Of a stretch of 32,268 bases of DNA, positions 19,752-28,219 are shown in pieces. Location of the stretch: positions 1-32,268 of IMG/VR virus record IMGVR_UViG_3300027869_000013. One strand, written 5' to 3'. This stretch comes from a virus. The translations under genes were made by a program, and so were the position numbers. The notes under the pieces are model-generated. The model had not been told where the DNA came from. It made no database searches and was given only the letters and a program-made list of their open reading frames with translations. Every line of letters begins with the position of its first letter. The first letter of the stretch is position 1.

Positions 19752-19758
19752 GCCCAAG

Positions 19759-19938
19759 ATGATCAAGATACAGTTCAAGGTAATCTACACCTCCGCAGGT
19801 CGTGGACGGTTCGCCATCATTCAGCGACCGGGCATTTGTCATACGGCGGTCGAACTACGCTGGGCACGTCCCCGAAGTGACTTCAACCGGCGTCGCGTTC
19901 TCGATGGAATCGAAGCAGTGCAATCCTACCAACAGTAA
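19759..19938 (+). CDS. Small beta-rich hypothetical protein (59 aa)
   Basis: ATG 19759; its TAA abuts the portal ATG (TAAATG). The product is MIKIQFKVIYTSAGRGRFAI followed by basic strands and a C-terminal helix. The ribosome site is weak. Its direct junction with the portal gene supports it. No family is recognised. Confidence 0.5.
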   Translation: MIKIQFKVIYTSAGRGRFAIIQRPGICHTAVELRWARPRSDFNRRRVLDGIEAVQSYQQ

Positions 19939-22344
19939 ATGGCATCCACAGATCAGGGCCTAGGCAGTCTAATTTCCGGCATTGGCGGGAAAGTCACCGA
20001 TTTCTTCAAGAATCGGGACACCATCATCCGCTCCAAGACCGAGAAGCCCAAACCCCAAGATATCGTTCGCGGCTATCCGTTTACCGAGCCGATCGAGAAA
20101 CGAATCTTGTGGCTCTTGGAGTATTACTACCGGGAAGGATCATTCGAGAAAATCCAATTCGCCCGGAAGTGGATGCGGAATGCCTTGATCTATCAGGGCT
20201 ACCACGAACTGGAGTGGTCCGAGATCAACGTTGCGTGGGATGTCATCATGCAGGATTCGGGAGACTACGCTTTCCCGAACAACTACTACCGATCTCTGAT
20301 TCTGCACGGCGTCCGGGCCTACATTCAAAATGAGCCCCTGATTGAGCCCAACCCTTCCTCGGATGATCCCAAAGCGCAAGCCGCATCAAAAGCTGCCAAA
20401 GCAGCCTTGGCGGTAATAAAGCAGTCGGTCAAGTACGACTACCTGCGCGTTATTGAGGCCATCTATCTAAGACTTTTCGGTAACTCTTTCCGGTACACCT
20501 ACTACTCGAAAGACAACCGGTACGGCTATGTCACGGCCCCGGTCTACGAGGACAAAGACGTTCTCTTGTCTCCAGGGGGATCGATTTGTCCGAACCATGG
20601 GCCGATGGAAGGGAACTTCGATGTCTGCCCGATGTGCCAGACGCCGATCTTACAGCACATCCCGCCGGTCGTCGCCAAGCTTCCGCAACAGATCAACGAA
20701 GTGAAGTATCCCCGCGGCGAGATCATGACGGAAGTCGTCAACCCGATGGAGATTTACATTCGGAGTTCGTCTTATGATCTCTGGCACGCGCCTTTTGTTA
20801 TTCGTAATCGAGTGGTGGACCGGCTGGCACTTCAATCAACTTACCCATCTCTACAACTGGCGCCGGCGGGTGATGAGGGAGGGGGAGAAGCCTACTCAAC
20901 TGGCGGCGATCTGGGACTCATCTACCTTCAGTCTTTGGCCGATCTTCCCGGAGACCCAACCCAATATGCTGCATGGTATGAGCGAGCTACCGCCGCCGCC
21001 AAGGCGTTGCTCATCGAGGGGTTCCTTAGACCATCGCTCTACTTTTTCGACAAGGAGTTAGCCAAGAAGTTTCCGGACGGATTGTATGGAGCCAAGACTG
21101 GCGAGACCTTGCTGGAAGCTCGCAATGACACTATCGAGAACCACTGGACGCATTACATATACATTCCGGTGCCCGGAAGGATTTGGGGCGACGGCGACGA
21201 CGACATTATCCCGGAACAGCTTAAACTGGACGAGACGGACCGCCTCATCCTTCGCAATCAGGGTTATAACTCCGCGCCCCTGCTGGCGATTGATTCTCAA
21301 AGGGTAGACAAGAATGACATCATCAACGACCCGAGCACGATCATCGAAGTCAAGCCCGCAGGAAAACCGGTCTCGGACGCCATCCACAACATCCAAAGCC
21401 AGTCACTCTCCCAAGAAACCTGGCAATGGAGAAATTCTCATCTCAGCGATATGTATTTTCACTCGCGGGTATCTCCCTCCGCTGTGGGACTGCATCAACC
21501 GGGAGTTAACACTTTCGGAGGCCAAGAGTCTATGGCCGCCAAATCAGACTCTTCTCTGCTACCAAACCTCGTCCTCTGGAAAACCGCAGATGAACTCTGG
21601 GCGCGGCAAAGCCTCAAACTCGCCGCCGAAAACTGGTTAGACGAACGAGTCAACGCTGTCATGGGACTGAATGGCAAGTGGGAGTTCCAGAAACTGAAAG
21701 GCTCAGCTATTGACTTAGACCGGATCACGATTGTGACTCGCGTCATGCCGATCGACCCCTCGCAGCAAGATTCCATGTCGCAGGCGGTCGCCTCCGGAGC
21801 CTTGGACCCGCAAGATCCACGAGTCAAGCGGAAGATGATGGAATTGTTTCATTTGCCGGTTGAGTTAGACGACTTGTACATGGATCAGAAGAAGCAGTGG
21901 AAAGAAATCGAGCAGATGTCCAACGGCCAGCAAGTGCAACCGCAAATGATCCGAGACAACGATCAGGTGCATATCTCGATTTGCCGGGACTTTCTGAACT
22001 CAGACGAGGCGGATGAGAATCCCCAACTGGCCCAAATGGTCTTACAGCACGCACAGATGCACATCATCAACATGGCGCGGCAACAGGCGATGGCTGCCGC
22101 GGTGCAGGCTTCCGGGCAGCAAGCCATGCAACAGGCTGGCGGAGGTCCACCGCCCGGACAACCCCAAGGTGGGCCTCAAGAACAAGGCGGCAAGCAGCCG
22201 GAAGGACAGAAGCAAGAGCATGGCGGACAAGTGCCCCGCAATCCGGTGAAGCGCCAGCAGCGAGCGGAAAAAGGAGCCATGGCAAAACCTCATCGTCCAC
22301 AGCCTTCCAGTGGGAATGGTAGTCACGTTCAACGCCTGACATGA
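19939..22344 (+). CDS. Portal protein with internal zinc ribbon
   Basis: 801 residues, typical of podovirus portals (P22 type, ~700-800). The N-terminal region (FTEPIEKRILWLLEYYYREG, ARKWMRNALIYQGYHELEW) and the long helical stretch after residue ~480 (SLSQETWQWRNSHLSD, then QPGVNTFGGQESMAAKSDSS) are typical of the wing and crown parts. Within it, Cys217-x2-His220-x9-Cys230-x2-Cys233 forms a zinc ribbon, an uncommon insertion. The last ~110 residues are Gln/Gly/Pro-rich (QQAMQQAGGGPPPGQPQGG). Position after terminase and before scaffold and capsid agrees. It forms the dodecameric DNA channel at one head vertex. Confidence 0.85.
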   Translation: MASTDQGLGSLISGIGGKVTDFFKNRDTIIRSKTEKPKPQDIVRGYPFTEPIEKRILWLLEYYYREGSFEKIQFARKWMRNALIYQGYHELEWSEINVAWDVIMQDSGDYAFPNNYYRSLILHGVRAYIQNEPLIEPNPSSDDPKAQAASKAAKAALAVIKQSVKYDYLRVIEAIYLRLFGNSFRYTYYSKDNRYGYVTAPVYEDKDVLLSPGGSICPNHGPMEGNFDVCPMCQTPILQHIPPVVAKLPQQINEVKYPRGEIMTEVVNPMEIYIRSSSYDLWHAPFVIRNRVVDRLALQSTYPSLQLAPAGDEGGGEAYSTGGDLGLIYLQSLADLPGDPTQYAAWYERATAAAKALLIEGFLRPSLYFFDKELAKKFPDGLYGAKTGETLLEARNDTIENHWTHYIYIPVPGRIWGDGDDDIIPEQLKLDETDRLILRNQGYNSAPLLAIDSQRVDKNDIINDPSTIIEVKPAGKPVSDAIHNIQSQSLSQETWQWRNSHLSDMYFHSRVSPSAVGLHQPGVNTFGGQESMAAKSDSSLLPNLVLWKTADELWARQSLKLAAENWLDERVNAVMGLNGKWEFQKLKGSAIDLDRITIVTRVMPIDPSQQDSMSQAVASGALDPQDPRVKRKMMELFHLPVELDDLYMDQKKQWKEIEQMSNGQQVQPQMIRDNDQVHISICRDFLNSDEADENPQLAQMVLQHAQMHIINMARQQAMAAAVQASGQQAMQQAGGGPPPGQPQGGPQEQGGKQPEGQKQEHGGQVPRNPVKRQQRAEKGAMAKPHRPQPSSGNGSHVQRLT

Positions 22345-22553
22345 CACGCCTCTCGAAGAAAACTCCAAAGGTTCGCTACATCCTGACTTTAACCACGGCG
22401 AACTACGACTTTTTGTGTGTCAAGGCCATGCGGCAAGGCGTGACGATGGCGCGATTGTTGAACGAAGTGATCGAGAGTAATCGCAATAGTGATATCAAAA
22501 GTTGCAATGGAATTCGTTTAAGTCAAATCATGCGAGAGGAAAAATATGTCTGA
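22341..22553 (+). CDS. Ribbon-helix-helix-like protein (70 aa)
   Basis: ATG 22341 overlaps the portal stop (ATGA). A basic start (RLSKKTPKV) is followed by strand RYILTLTTANYDFL, helix CVKAMRQG and helix TMARLLNEVIESN, the RHH order. It overlaps the scaffold start by eight bases. An RHH protein inside a head operon may regulate late genes or bind DNA during packaging; either is inference. Confidence 0.55.
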   Translation: MTRLSKKTPKVRYILTLTTANYDFLCVKAMRQGVTMARLLNEVIESNRNSDIKSCNGIRLSQIMREEKYV

Positions 22554-23418
22554 CGACGTAGCCACACTGCGAGATTCAGTAGTCAACGAGCCCGAAGTTC
22601 AGGCCGAGCCTGCGGTTGAAAGCAAACCGGAGGTTGTTGAAGAACTGAAGTCTCCAAGGATCGTGGAAGAAATCCCGGCCGATGCCGCCGATATTGGCAG
22701 GATCATCCTGCAATCCGGCTACACGCGGGAACAACTCAACGATCTGTTGCAGGCCCCGCAAGCGCTCAATGCCCTGCGCTACGCCATTCAGAATAATCCT
22801 TCCGAATTCCTCAACACGCTAGAACGAGCCGATCCCCGCGCAGGAGAAAGATTCCTCGAGACGATGGCCGACACGTTCCTGCAACGCTATGGAGGGAAAG
22901 AAACTCCGGGCGATAAGGGAAAGCAAGACTCTGTTCCAAACAGTGAAGTGGAAACGCTCAAGGAAAGGTTGAACCGCATGGAGCATGAGCGGACAACCGA
23001 ACGGCAGCAAGCGCAGATCGCCGTAACCCGCCAGCGTTATGAGCAGAGAGTCGAAGACCTGTTCAATCTCAAGGAAGTCAAGGAACTCGGTCTGTCGAAG
23101 GCCGATGTTCGCAACATGCGTGCGCGTGTGGATGTGGAATTAGGGCGAGATCCGGGCGCGGCCCAGCGAGCGTCCTCGGGAAACTTTGTGGATGTTGCCA
23201 AAGTCTTCCAGGTCGTGCTCGATGAGTTCGTCACGGAAAAGAAAACGTCGATCGAAGACCAGAAGAAGACACGAGAGGCCCAGCAAAAGGGAGCGTTCTC
23301 GGAGTTTCAGTCTGGCCCGAATCCTTTCATGAACGTCAAGATTCCTCAGGGAACGGACGACAGTTGGGATGCGACGGAAAATGCCCTCGCCACTGCGCTC
23401 AAACAGACAGCCGTCTAA
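22546..23418 (+). CDS. Head scaffolding protein
   Basis: 290 residues from ATG 22546 with AGAGG six bases upstream. It has the usual scaffold make-up: acidic, Glu/Val/Pro-rich start (VNEPEVQAEPAVESKPEV), a helical middle with coiled coil (EVETLKERLNRMEHERTTER), more charged helices (YEQRVEDLFNLKEVKELG) and a short C-terminal domain. It sits between portal and major capsid, the normal place. It would guide prohead assembly and then leave or be degraded; no protease motif is visible. Confidence 0.75.
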   Translation: MSDDVATLRDSVVNEPEVQAEPAVESKPEVVEELKSPRIVEEIPADAADIGRIILQSGYTREQLNDLLQAPQALNALRYAIQNNPSEFLNTLERADPRAGERFLETMADTFLQRYGGKETPGDKGKQDSVPNSEVETLKERLNRMEHERTTERQQAQIAVTRQRYEQRVEDLFNLKEVKELGLSKADVRNMRARVDVELGRDPGAAQRASSGNFVDVAKVFQVVLDEFVTEKKTSIEDQKKTREAQQKGAFSEFQSGPNPFMNVKIPQGTDDSWDATENALATALKQTAV

Positions 23419-23437
23419 CTATTGAGGAGTGAATCCA

Positions 23438-24718
23438 GTGCCAGCCTTCAACTTAACCGCGGCCATGCCGCTGATGAAGATTTACTTCAACCCCAGAATT
23501 TCCAAGCAATTCAACACGGCAGCGGTCCTCTGGAACCGTTATGCGGACGGGAAAGGCATTCCCATCTCGAACCGCGGCATGGAAATTCCCACGCACCTTC
23601 AGCCCAACGCGAACTTTGACTGGTTCGCTGATGGCGGAACTCTGCCAACGGGCGGGTCTGAAGCCCTGGCCTCGGCTCTCGTGGGCTTCTTCTCCTTCGT
23701 CGAAGCTGTGCAGTTGACCGGTGCCGCGCTCGACGCCGCCGGCAATGATGCGACTACCTATGCCCGCGCCCTGGCATTCAACATCAAGATGGCGACCATC
23801 AACGCCATCAAGTACCTGAACATTTACTCGTTCCTCGATGGGACGGGCTTCATTGGGACTCTCGGGACGGCCGTGCTGACTTCGACTACGGTGAACGCGA
23901 CCTTGGTTGCCTCGGGTTCCATCGAAGGCACGCACTGGCTTCGCCCCGGCATGACGGTGGCAATCCACAACGGCCTGACATCTACGGTACGTGGTACGGG
24001 AACCATCGTCTCTTTGACCAACCCGATTGAAGACGCCACCGGCACGAACTTTGTCATCGGCCCAACCAACGTGGCGTTCACCACGGCCAACGGCGATGGA
24101 ATCACGGTGACGGCAAGTACGGGTGCTTCCGACTCGTTCCAGAACACGATTGCTGGCCTGAAACTGATTGTCGATAACGGTACGGTGGCTTCGACCTTCC
24201 AGAACGTCAACCGCTCCACGAACTCGCAGTACAACGCCGGCGTCATCGCTCTGTCAGGGACTCCGGCTCTGGCGAGAGATCACTTGCGCCGGATGCTGGC
24301 GACCGTGCAAATCCTTCAAGGCAGAGTTTCGCCGACTCTCGAATTCCTGTCACATCCGTCTCAGTTGCACGCTTACATGGATATGGGCTGGACGCTGAAA
24401 CGCTTCAATGATGCCAACAAGAAACTCGATCTCGGCTTCACGGCCGTCGAGTGGGAAGGCTTCCCGTGGATTGTCGACACGGACTGCCCGAAGGATCACA
24501 TCTTTGCCGTGGACCGCGACTTGATGTTCAAGGTCGTTGCCCGCGAACTGAGCTTTGACGATCGCACGGGCTCGATCCTGAGACAGGTGCCCTCGGCGAC
24601 GGCAGGGCAGTACACGGATGCTTTCGTGGCGTACCTACTGTTCCGGGGTAACTTGGGAACGTACATACCAAATGCGCATGTAAAATTAAACGGATTGAGC
24701 GTGCCAACTGGGTACTAG
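23438..24718 (+). CDS. Major capsid protein
   Basis: 426 residues; start at GTG 23438 with GAGGAG eight bases upstream (GTG 23429 would overlap the ribosome site). It follows the scaffold and is the largest head gene. The N-terminal arm (FNLTAAMPLMKIYFNPRISK, then AAVLWNRYADGKGIPISN) and the central helix RALAFNIKMATINAIKYLNI fit the HK97-fold capsid family as found in podoviruses. Residues ~150-230 look like a beta-rich insertion (Thr/Val/Gly repeats), possibly an added surface domain. The C-terminus (AYLLFRGNLGTYIPNAHVKL) is strand-rich. No processing protease is visible, so scaffold-dependent assembly is likely. Confidence 0.85.
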   Translation: MPAFNLTAAMPLMKIYFNPRISKQFNTAAVLWNRYADGKGIPISNRGMEIPTHLQPNANFDWFADGGTLPTGGSEALASALVGFFSFVEAVQLTGAALDAAGNDATTYARALAFNIKMATINAIKYLNIYSFLDGTGFIGTLGTAVLTSTTVNATLVASGSIEGTHWLRPGMTVAIHNGLTSTVRGTGTIVSLTNPIEDATGTNFVIGPTNVAFTTANGDGITVTASTGASDSFQNTIAGLKLIVDNGTVASTFQNVNRSTNSQYNAGVIALSGTPALARDHLRRMLATVQILQGRVSPTLEFLSHPSQLHAYMDMGWTLKRFNDANKKLDLGFTAVEWEGFPWIVDTDCPKDHIFAVDRDLMFKVVARELSFDDRTGSILRQVPSATAGQYTDAFVAYLLFRGNLGTYIPNAHVKLNGLSVPTGY

Positions 24719-24738
24719 GCTATTGATTAGGAGAATTT

Positions 24739-24894
24739 ATGCCGAAACTGAATGAAGACATTTACGGTGGTGATCCGCAGGGAGCCGCCAAGGACATCGA
24801 TACCAAGCTCTCCGTACCCACCCCGACTCTCGATGAGTGGGGCGAGGCGGATGACCGGGCCAAATCAGAAGGCAATCACGGGAAACAGGGGTAG
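24739..24894 (+). CDS. Small MPKL-DIYG protein, copy 1 (51 aa)
   Basis: ATG 24739 with AGGAG six bases upstream. It starts MPKLNEDIYGGDPQGAAKDI and is acidic and polar to its end (SEGNHGKQG). A second gene at 25522 begins MPKLSDIYG and has a similar length and charge, so the two look like paralogs. Placed right after the capsid gene, it may be a small head-decoration or capsid-stabilising peptide. Function is unknown. Confidence 0.6.
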   Translation: MPKLNEDIYGGDPQGAAKDIDTKLSVPTPTLDEWGEADDRAKSEGNHGKQG

Positions 24895-24898
24895 CTAA

Positions 24899-25276
24899 AT
24901 GTCTGCATCCTTCGCGCCACGCGCATCGCTCATTCCAAGCCAGATTCACACCAATGTTGTTCCCGGAGCGTTCTTCGAGGATCTCATTGAAGTGACTGGC
25001 GACAACTCGTATCCGGCGGGTGGATACCTTTTCACCGCCGCCCAGTTGCAGACCATGTACGGCGGGGCGTATTCCACGCTGGTCTCTGTCGACGTGGCGA
25101 ACGATTGGGTCAATACGGCGGGGCCGACTTCCTTTGCTGCCGTCTGGAACAAGGCTACCAACAAACTGATGGCGCAATCGCAGGCAGTCGCGGGCGCGGG
25201 AAACTCGAATGTGGATGTCACGGCGACGACCGACCTCCACTTGTTCGTGGCGACAATCAGAATCCGGTTCTACTAG
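24899..25276 (+). CDS. Head-associated protein (125 aa), possible decoration protein
   Basis: ATG 24899 with AGGGG seven bases upstream. The product begins MSASFAPRASLIPSQIHTNV, is Ala/Thr/Val/Gly-rich with alternating strands (YSTLVSVDVANDWVNTAG; VDVTATTDLHLFVATIRIRF) and ends in a beta strand. This composition fits a small beta-sandwich capsid or connector accessory. No family is recognised. Confidence 0.6.
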   Translation: MSASFAPRASLIPSQIHTNVVPGAFFEDLIEVTGDNSYPAGGYLFTAAQLQTMYGGAYSTLVSVDVANDWVNTAGPTSFAAVWNKATNKLMAQSQAVAGAGNSNVDVTATTDLHLFVATIRIRFY

Positions 25277-25285
25277 GAGAAATCG

Positions 25286-25522
25286 ATGCCAGTCAATATC
25301 CCTGGAATCTCGGTCATTGGCCTGAAGATGGCCTCTGGCAATGTCCAGATGATCTTCCAGAATCCCAATGGCGGGATTCGCTTCGCCGTGGTCATTCCTG
25401 CTGCCGACTTCACGTCTTTCAATACGACCGTGAATGGCGGAGCGACGAATGCGACCTTGACGACAACCTACACGCAGGATCAGAACCGGGGCGACTATCC
25501 CTTTGAGTACTGCCCAAGCTGA
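25286..25522 (+). CDS. Small beta-rich head-region protein (78 aa)
   Basis: ATG 25286 with AGGAG six bases upstream. The product starts MPVNIPGISVIGLKMASGNV, is almost all beta-like with repeated Asn/Gly/Thr (NTTVNGGATNATLTTTYTQ). Its TGA shares a base with the next ATG (TGATG). It is possibly a decoration or spike-base protein; unknown. Confidence 0.6.
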   Translation: MPVNIPGISVIGLKMASGNVQMIFQNPNGGIRFAVVIPAADFTSFNTTVNGGATNATLTTTYTQDQNRGDYPFEYCPS

Positions 25523-25749
25523 TGCCGAAACTCTCGGATATTTACGGGATAGACACGAATGCCATGGCGGAGAAGATTTCCTCCAGCGCTCTGCGTCCAT
25601 CCGGCGATGAGGAGAACTGGGGCGGCTCGACCTTTGATCAGGATGCCCGAGCCAAGGGGAACGTGCCTGAGTTTGAGAATCCCACGGCCAAGGCGACGAA
25701 CACTAACAAGGGCAGTGATTCGCGATCGGACTCGAAGGATAACCACTAA
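25522..25749 (+). CDS. Small MPKL-DIYG protein, copy 2 (75 aa)
   Basis: ATG 25522 overlaps the upstream TGA. It starts MPKLSDIYGIDTNAMAEKIS, like the protein at 24739, then becomes polar and Lys/Asn/Asp/Ser-rich (NTNKGSDSRSDSKDNH). It has no predicted structure beyond a short helix. Its TAA shares a base with the next ATG. The resemblance to the 24739 protein suggests duplication around the two genes between them. Confidence 0.6.
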   Translation: MPKLSDIYGIDTNAMAEKISSSALRPSGDEENWGGSTFDQDARAKGNVPEFENPTAKATNTNKGSDSRSDSKDNH

Positions 25750-26168
25750 TGCCCTCGGCAACAGTTGACATCCTCACTCCGAGCGGTCCGCCCATCCCTA
25801 CGGCGGTCGTCAAGCTGACTCGGGGCTTTCCGGCAAAGCTCGGAACGCTGATTGCGGCCAATACCGCTGTTGCCTTCACGGTTCCGGAGCCCACGCGAGA
25901 CAATCAGGGAGCCCTTCTCGTTCAAGTCACAGGGACAGCCGGAACGACGGCTACGCTGGAAGGCTCGATTGACGGTGGGGTGACGTGGTTTGTCATCCCG
26001 GCTTCCACGACTCCGACCTTGGCAGTCACGGGGCAGTTGACCGGAGATACGGCGACGACGTTCGCGGCGATTTACCAAGTCTCAGGCATGGGTGCCGGGA
26101 CGCTGTTCAAGTTTGGCTATGCCGGAGCTGGTGTACCGACCGCCGTTGTTTGGGCGCTCGTTGGCTAA
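25749..26168 (+). CDS. Beta-sandwich head protein (139 aa)
   Basis: ATG 25749 (TAATG). The sequence alternates strands throughout, with TLEGSIDGGVTWFVIPASTT typical of small Ig-like or jelly-roll domains that take averaged measurements of surface contacts, and TAATFAAIYQVSG-like spacing. No Cys. It would fit a capsid surface decoration or connector sleeve. The exact fold cannot be assigned by eye. Confidence 0.6.
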   Translation: MPSATVDILTPSGPPIPTAVVKLTRGFPAKLGTLIAANTAVAFTVPEPTRDNQGALLVQVTGTAGTTATLEGSIDGGVTWFVIPASTTPTLAVTGQLTGDTATTFAAIYQVSGMGAGTLFKFGYAGAGVPTAVVWALVG

Positions 26169-26561
26169 ATGGAACTCCCTTCTTCCTGGAACCTGAAAAC
26201 CAAGAAGCGACCAGACGGCAGGCTGGATATTGTCGGCAAGGACGATTCTGGCAACCCCTACAAGGTTCGCACAACCGACACTGCGGAAGTCTCCCAGAAA
26301 GATGTCGAAGAACTCAAGCTTGCCGACAGGGAGAATTATCCCAACCGCGAGGCCGGCGTAAGAGCATTCGTCAATCATCTCTGCCCTCCAGACAAAAAAG
26401 AAGCCATTACGTTGAATGACATGACTTCGTTCGATGAGAGCGAGTGGATTGCGGCGGCGGAACCTCTGGTTCATGCCGGGTTGGAACGTAAAGGCTGCAC
26501 GATTGGATCGACTTGGGCCTACCGTCGAGGGTGGGACCGAGCATTTGGAAAGGAAAACTGA
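26169..26561 (+). CDS. Hypothetical protein (130 aa)
   Basis: ATG 26169 abuts the upstream TAA (TAAATG). Residues 1-40 are strand-like (SSWNLKTKKRPDGRLDIVGK); the rest is helical and charged (EVSQKDVEELKLADRE; FDESEWIAAAEPLVHAGLER), ending GWDRAFGKEN. Its place after head accessory genes suggests a virion-assembly role. No family is recognised. Confidence 0.6.
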   Translation: MELPSSWNLKTKKRPDGRLDIVGKDDSGNPYKVRTTDTAEVSQKDVEELKLADRENYPNREAGVRAFVNHLCPPDKKEAITLNDMTSFDESEWIAAAEPLVHAGLERKGCTIGSTWAYRRGWDRAFGKEN

Positions 26562-26563
26562 AT

Positions 26564-27199
26564 ATGGCGTGGCATATCTACTCTACGGAAGCGCTCCCCA
26601 ATCCTGACTTTCAAGGGAAGCCCGGATACACCCCGGACGGCCTCTACATCAAGTGGGGCGGGATTGCCCTCCCTCCGGTCCCTAAGCAAAAGTGGGTGAA
26701 ACTGGAAGACACCTATCCCTCCTTACGTCGTAGGGACTGGACCGACAAGCGCGGAGAGGAAATCGAGATTCCCATTCGCCGGTTCAAGCCCATCGTGGAT
26801 GGAAGATTCGCGGAAATGGGCGTCATCCTCCTGGATCACGAGCCGTCCGAGATTGAGAAAAAGACCCTGGAGGCGACCAGCGCCAACCTGAATCTCAATT
26901 GGAGAAAGCGGCAAATTGAGTTCTTTGAACAGCAACGAGAAGTCGCCATTGCCCGCCAAGGCACGTATCCGGTGACTCCGTACATTGACGAGTGCTACGA
27001 CATCCTGGACATCAAGAAGCCTTACTCGGTCGAGTCTTTGGAAGCGAAACGCGATCCGGGCGCGAAGGCAGCGGCAATGATTGCCAAGGCCATCAAGGAA
27101 GCCCTGTCGCAGACGCACAAGGAAGGCATCGATCAGGCGGTAGAGATTTTGACCAGACCGCAGCCAGAAGAAGTGAAGGTTCCCGCAGCGCGGCGTTAG
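26564..27199 (+). CDS. Hypothetical virion-region protein (211 aa)
   Basis: Start at ATG 26564, nine bases after AAGGA; the longer frame from 26513 lies inside the previous gene. The N-terminal half is Pro/Trp/Lys-rich and strand-like (YTPDGLYIKWGGIALPPVPK; EEIEIPIRRFKPIVDGRFAE). The second half is helical (ANLNLNWRKRQIEFFEQQRE; AAAMIAKAIKEAL). The layout resembles environmental phage proteins between head and tail genes. Function is unknown. Confidence 0.6.
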   Translation: MAWHIYSTEALPNPDFQGKPGYTPDGLYIKWGGIALPPVPKQKWVKLEDTYPSLRRRDWTDKRGEEIEIPIRRFKPIVDGRFAEMGVILLDHEPSEIEKKTLEATSANLNLNWRKRQIEFFEQQREVAIARQGTYPVTPYIDECYDILDIKKPYSVESLEAKRDPGAKAAAMIAKAIKEALSQTHKEGIDQAVEILTRPQPEEVKVPAARR

Positions 27200-27202
27200 C
27201 CG

Positions 27203-28219
27203 ATGCCCGTAGTCCAACCATTACCGGCTCTCAAGAGCCCGCCCACGAACGCCTTTGGGCTTTACCAATACTTAGCCCAAAGAGTGCCTGGATACGATGT
27301 CTCGGAATATCTCCGGGAATTGAATTCAGGCTACGTCCACGTTTGGGAGGAGATTACCAAACTCAAGAACCACTACTTCACCAACATCAAGACGGTCGTC
27401 ACTACCAAAGCGCAGACTCAATACGATCTGATGTTCAACGCGGATGCGGGCCTGAATACGGCTGTTTCCGCGAGGCTCTACCAGATCAGTAAGGTAAGAT
27501 TTCAGGCTCCGGGCGGCGGGTTGTTCATGCCATCGAACTTCATGAGCCCGACCGATCCGGAGTTCACAGCCCTGAACGCCAATCCCACCCAAACCCCATC
27601 GCAGACCGGTCCCTACGACTGTTGGATGAGTGGGCGTAACCAGTTGAATGTGGCCCTGCCTTTGGCGGTCGGGACGACCATTGAAGTCACCTATACCTTT
27701 TGGCCGATCGCCTTGGTCATTCTTGCCAACGGCACCGTGTCTTCTGCCGGTTCGACGGTTACGGGAAATACCACGAATTTCACCAACCTCTTGCAGCCGG
27801 ACTTTCAAAGTTCCTTGCCCTTAATCCAAGGACAAGAAGAGATCCTTGCGGAGTTTGTCTGCAATGGCACGTCTCCTCTGGGCGGGCAGATCTACCGAGT
27901 AGCGACGATTCCAAGTGATACGACACTGACAACGGTCACGGCGGTCAATCCGGCTCTGGCGGCGAACAATGCCTACGTGCTCGCTACTCTTCCCGAGATT
28001 CCACGAGAGCATATCCGAGTCGTCGCGTCTCTGGCTTTAGCGGCGATGTATTCGGTCGCCGGGGACGATGCTCGATCGAGTGAGTGGACGGCCAAATCGC
28101 AGGCCAATATCCAGATGATGAAAGATGCGCTCATAGAGCGGCAGAGCAACAACCCAGCACGCAAGATTCGCTTCCCCGGCTCGATTGCCAACGCCCGTAA
28201 TCGCACGTTCCTTCGCTAA
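27203..28219 (+). CDS. Head-to-tail connector / tail adaptor-like protein (tentative)
   Basis: 338 residues from ATG 27203. The N-terminal ~75 residues are helical (AFGLYQYLAQRVPGYDVSEY; HVWEEITKLKNHYFTN) and the C-terminal ~70 residues too (EHIRVVASLALAAMYSVAGD; NIQMMKDALIERQSN), which recalls podovirus adaptors that plug onto the portal. Between them, about 175-240, is a beta module with GSTVTGNTTNF and TIPSDTTLTTVTAV strands, also present in the next protein. It directly precedes the nozzle-like gene with a one-base overlap. The assignment comes from order and layout. Confidence 0.5.
   Translation: MPVVQPLPALKSPPTNAFGLYQYLAQRVPGYDVSEYLRELNSGYVHVWEEITKLKNHYFTNIKTVVTTKAQTQYDLMFNADAGLNTAVSARLYQISKVRFQAPGGGLFMPSNFMSPTDPEFTALNANPTQTPSQTGPYDCWMSGRNQLNVALPLAVGTTIEVTYTFWPIALVILANGTVSSAGSTVTGNTTNFTNLLQPDFQSSLPLIQGQEEILAEFVCNGTSPLGGQIYRVATIPSDTTLTTVTAVNPALAANNAYVLATLPEIPREHIRVVASLALAAMYSVAGDDARSSEWTAKSQANIQMMKDALIERQSNNPARKIRFPGSIANARNRTFLR

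Noticed and set aside
23453-23968. Minus-strand frame inside the capsid gene
   Set aside because: Shadow of GC-rich codons; no start signal.
24737-25600. 287-residue minus-strand open frame
   Set aside because: It is antisense to four coherent genes with ribosome sites, is Arg-rich and has no ribosome site of its own.
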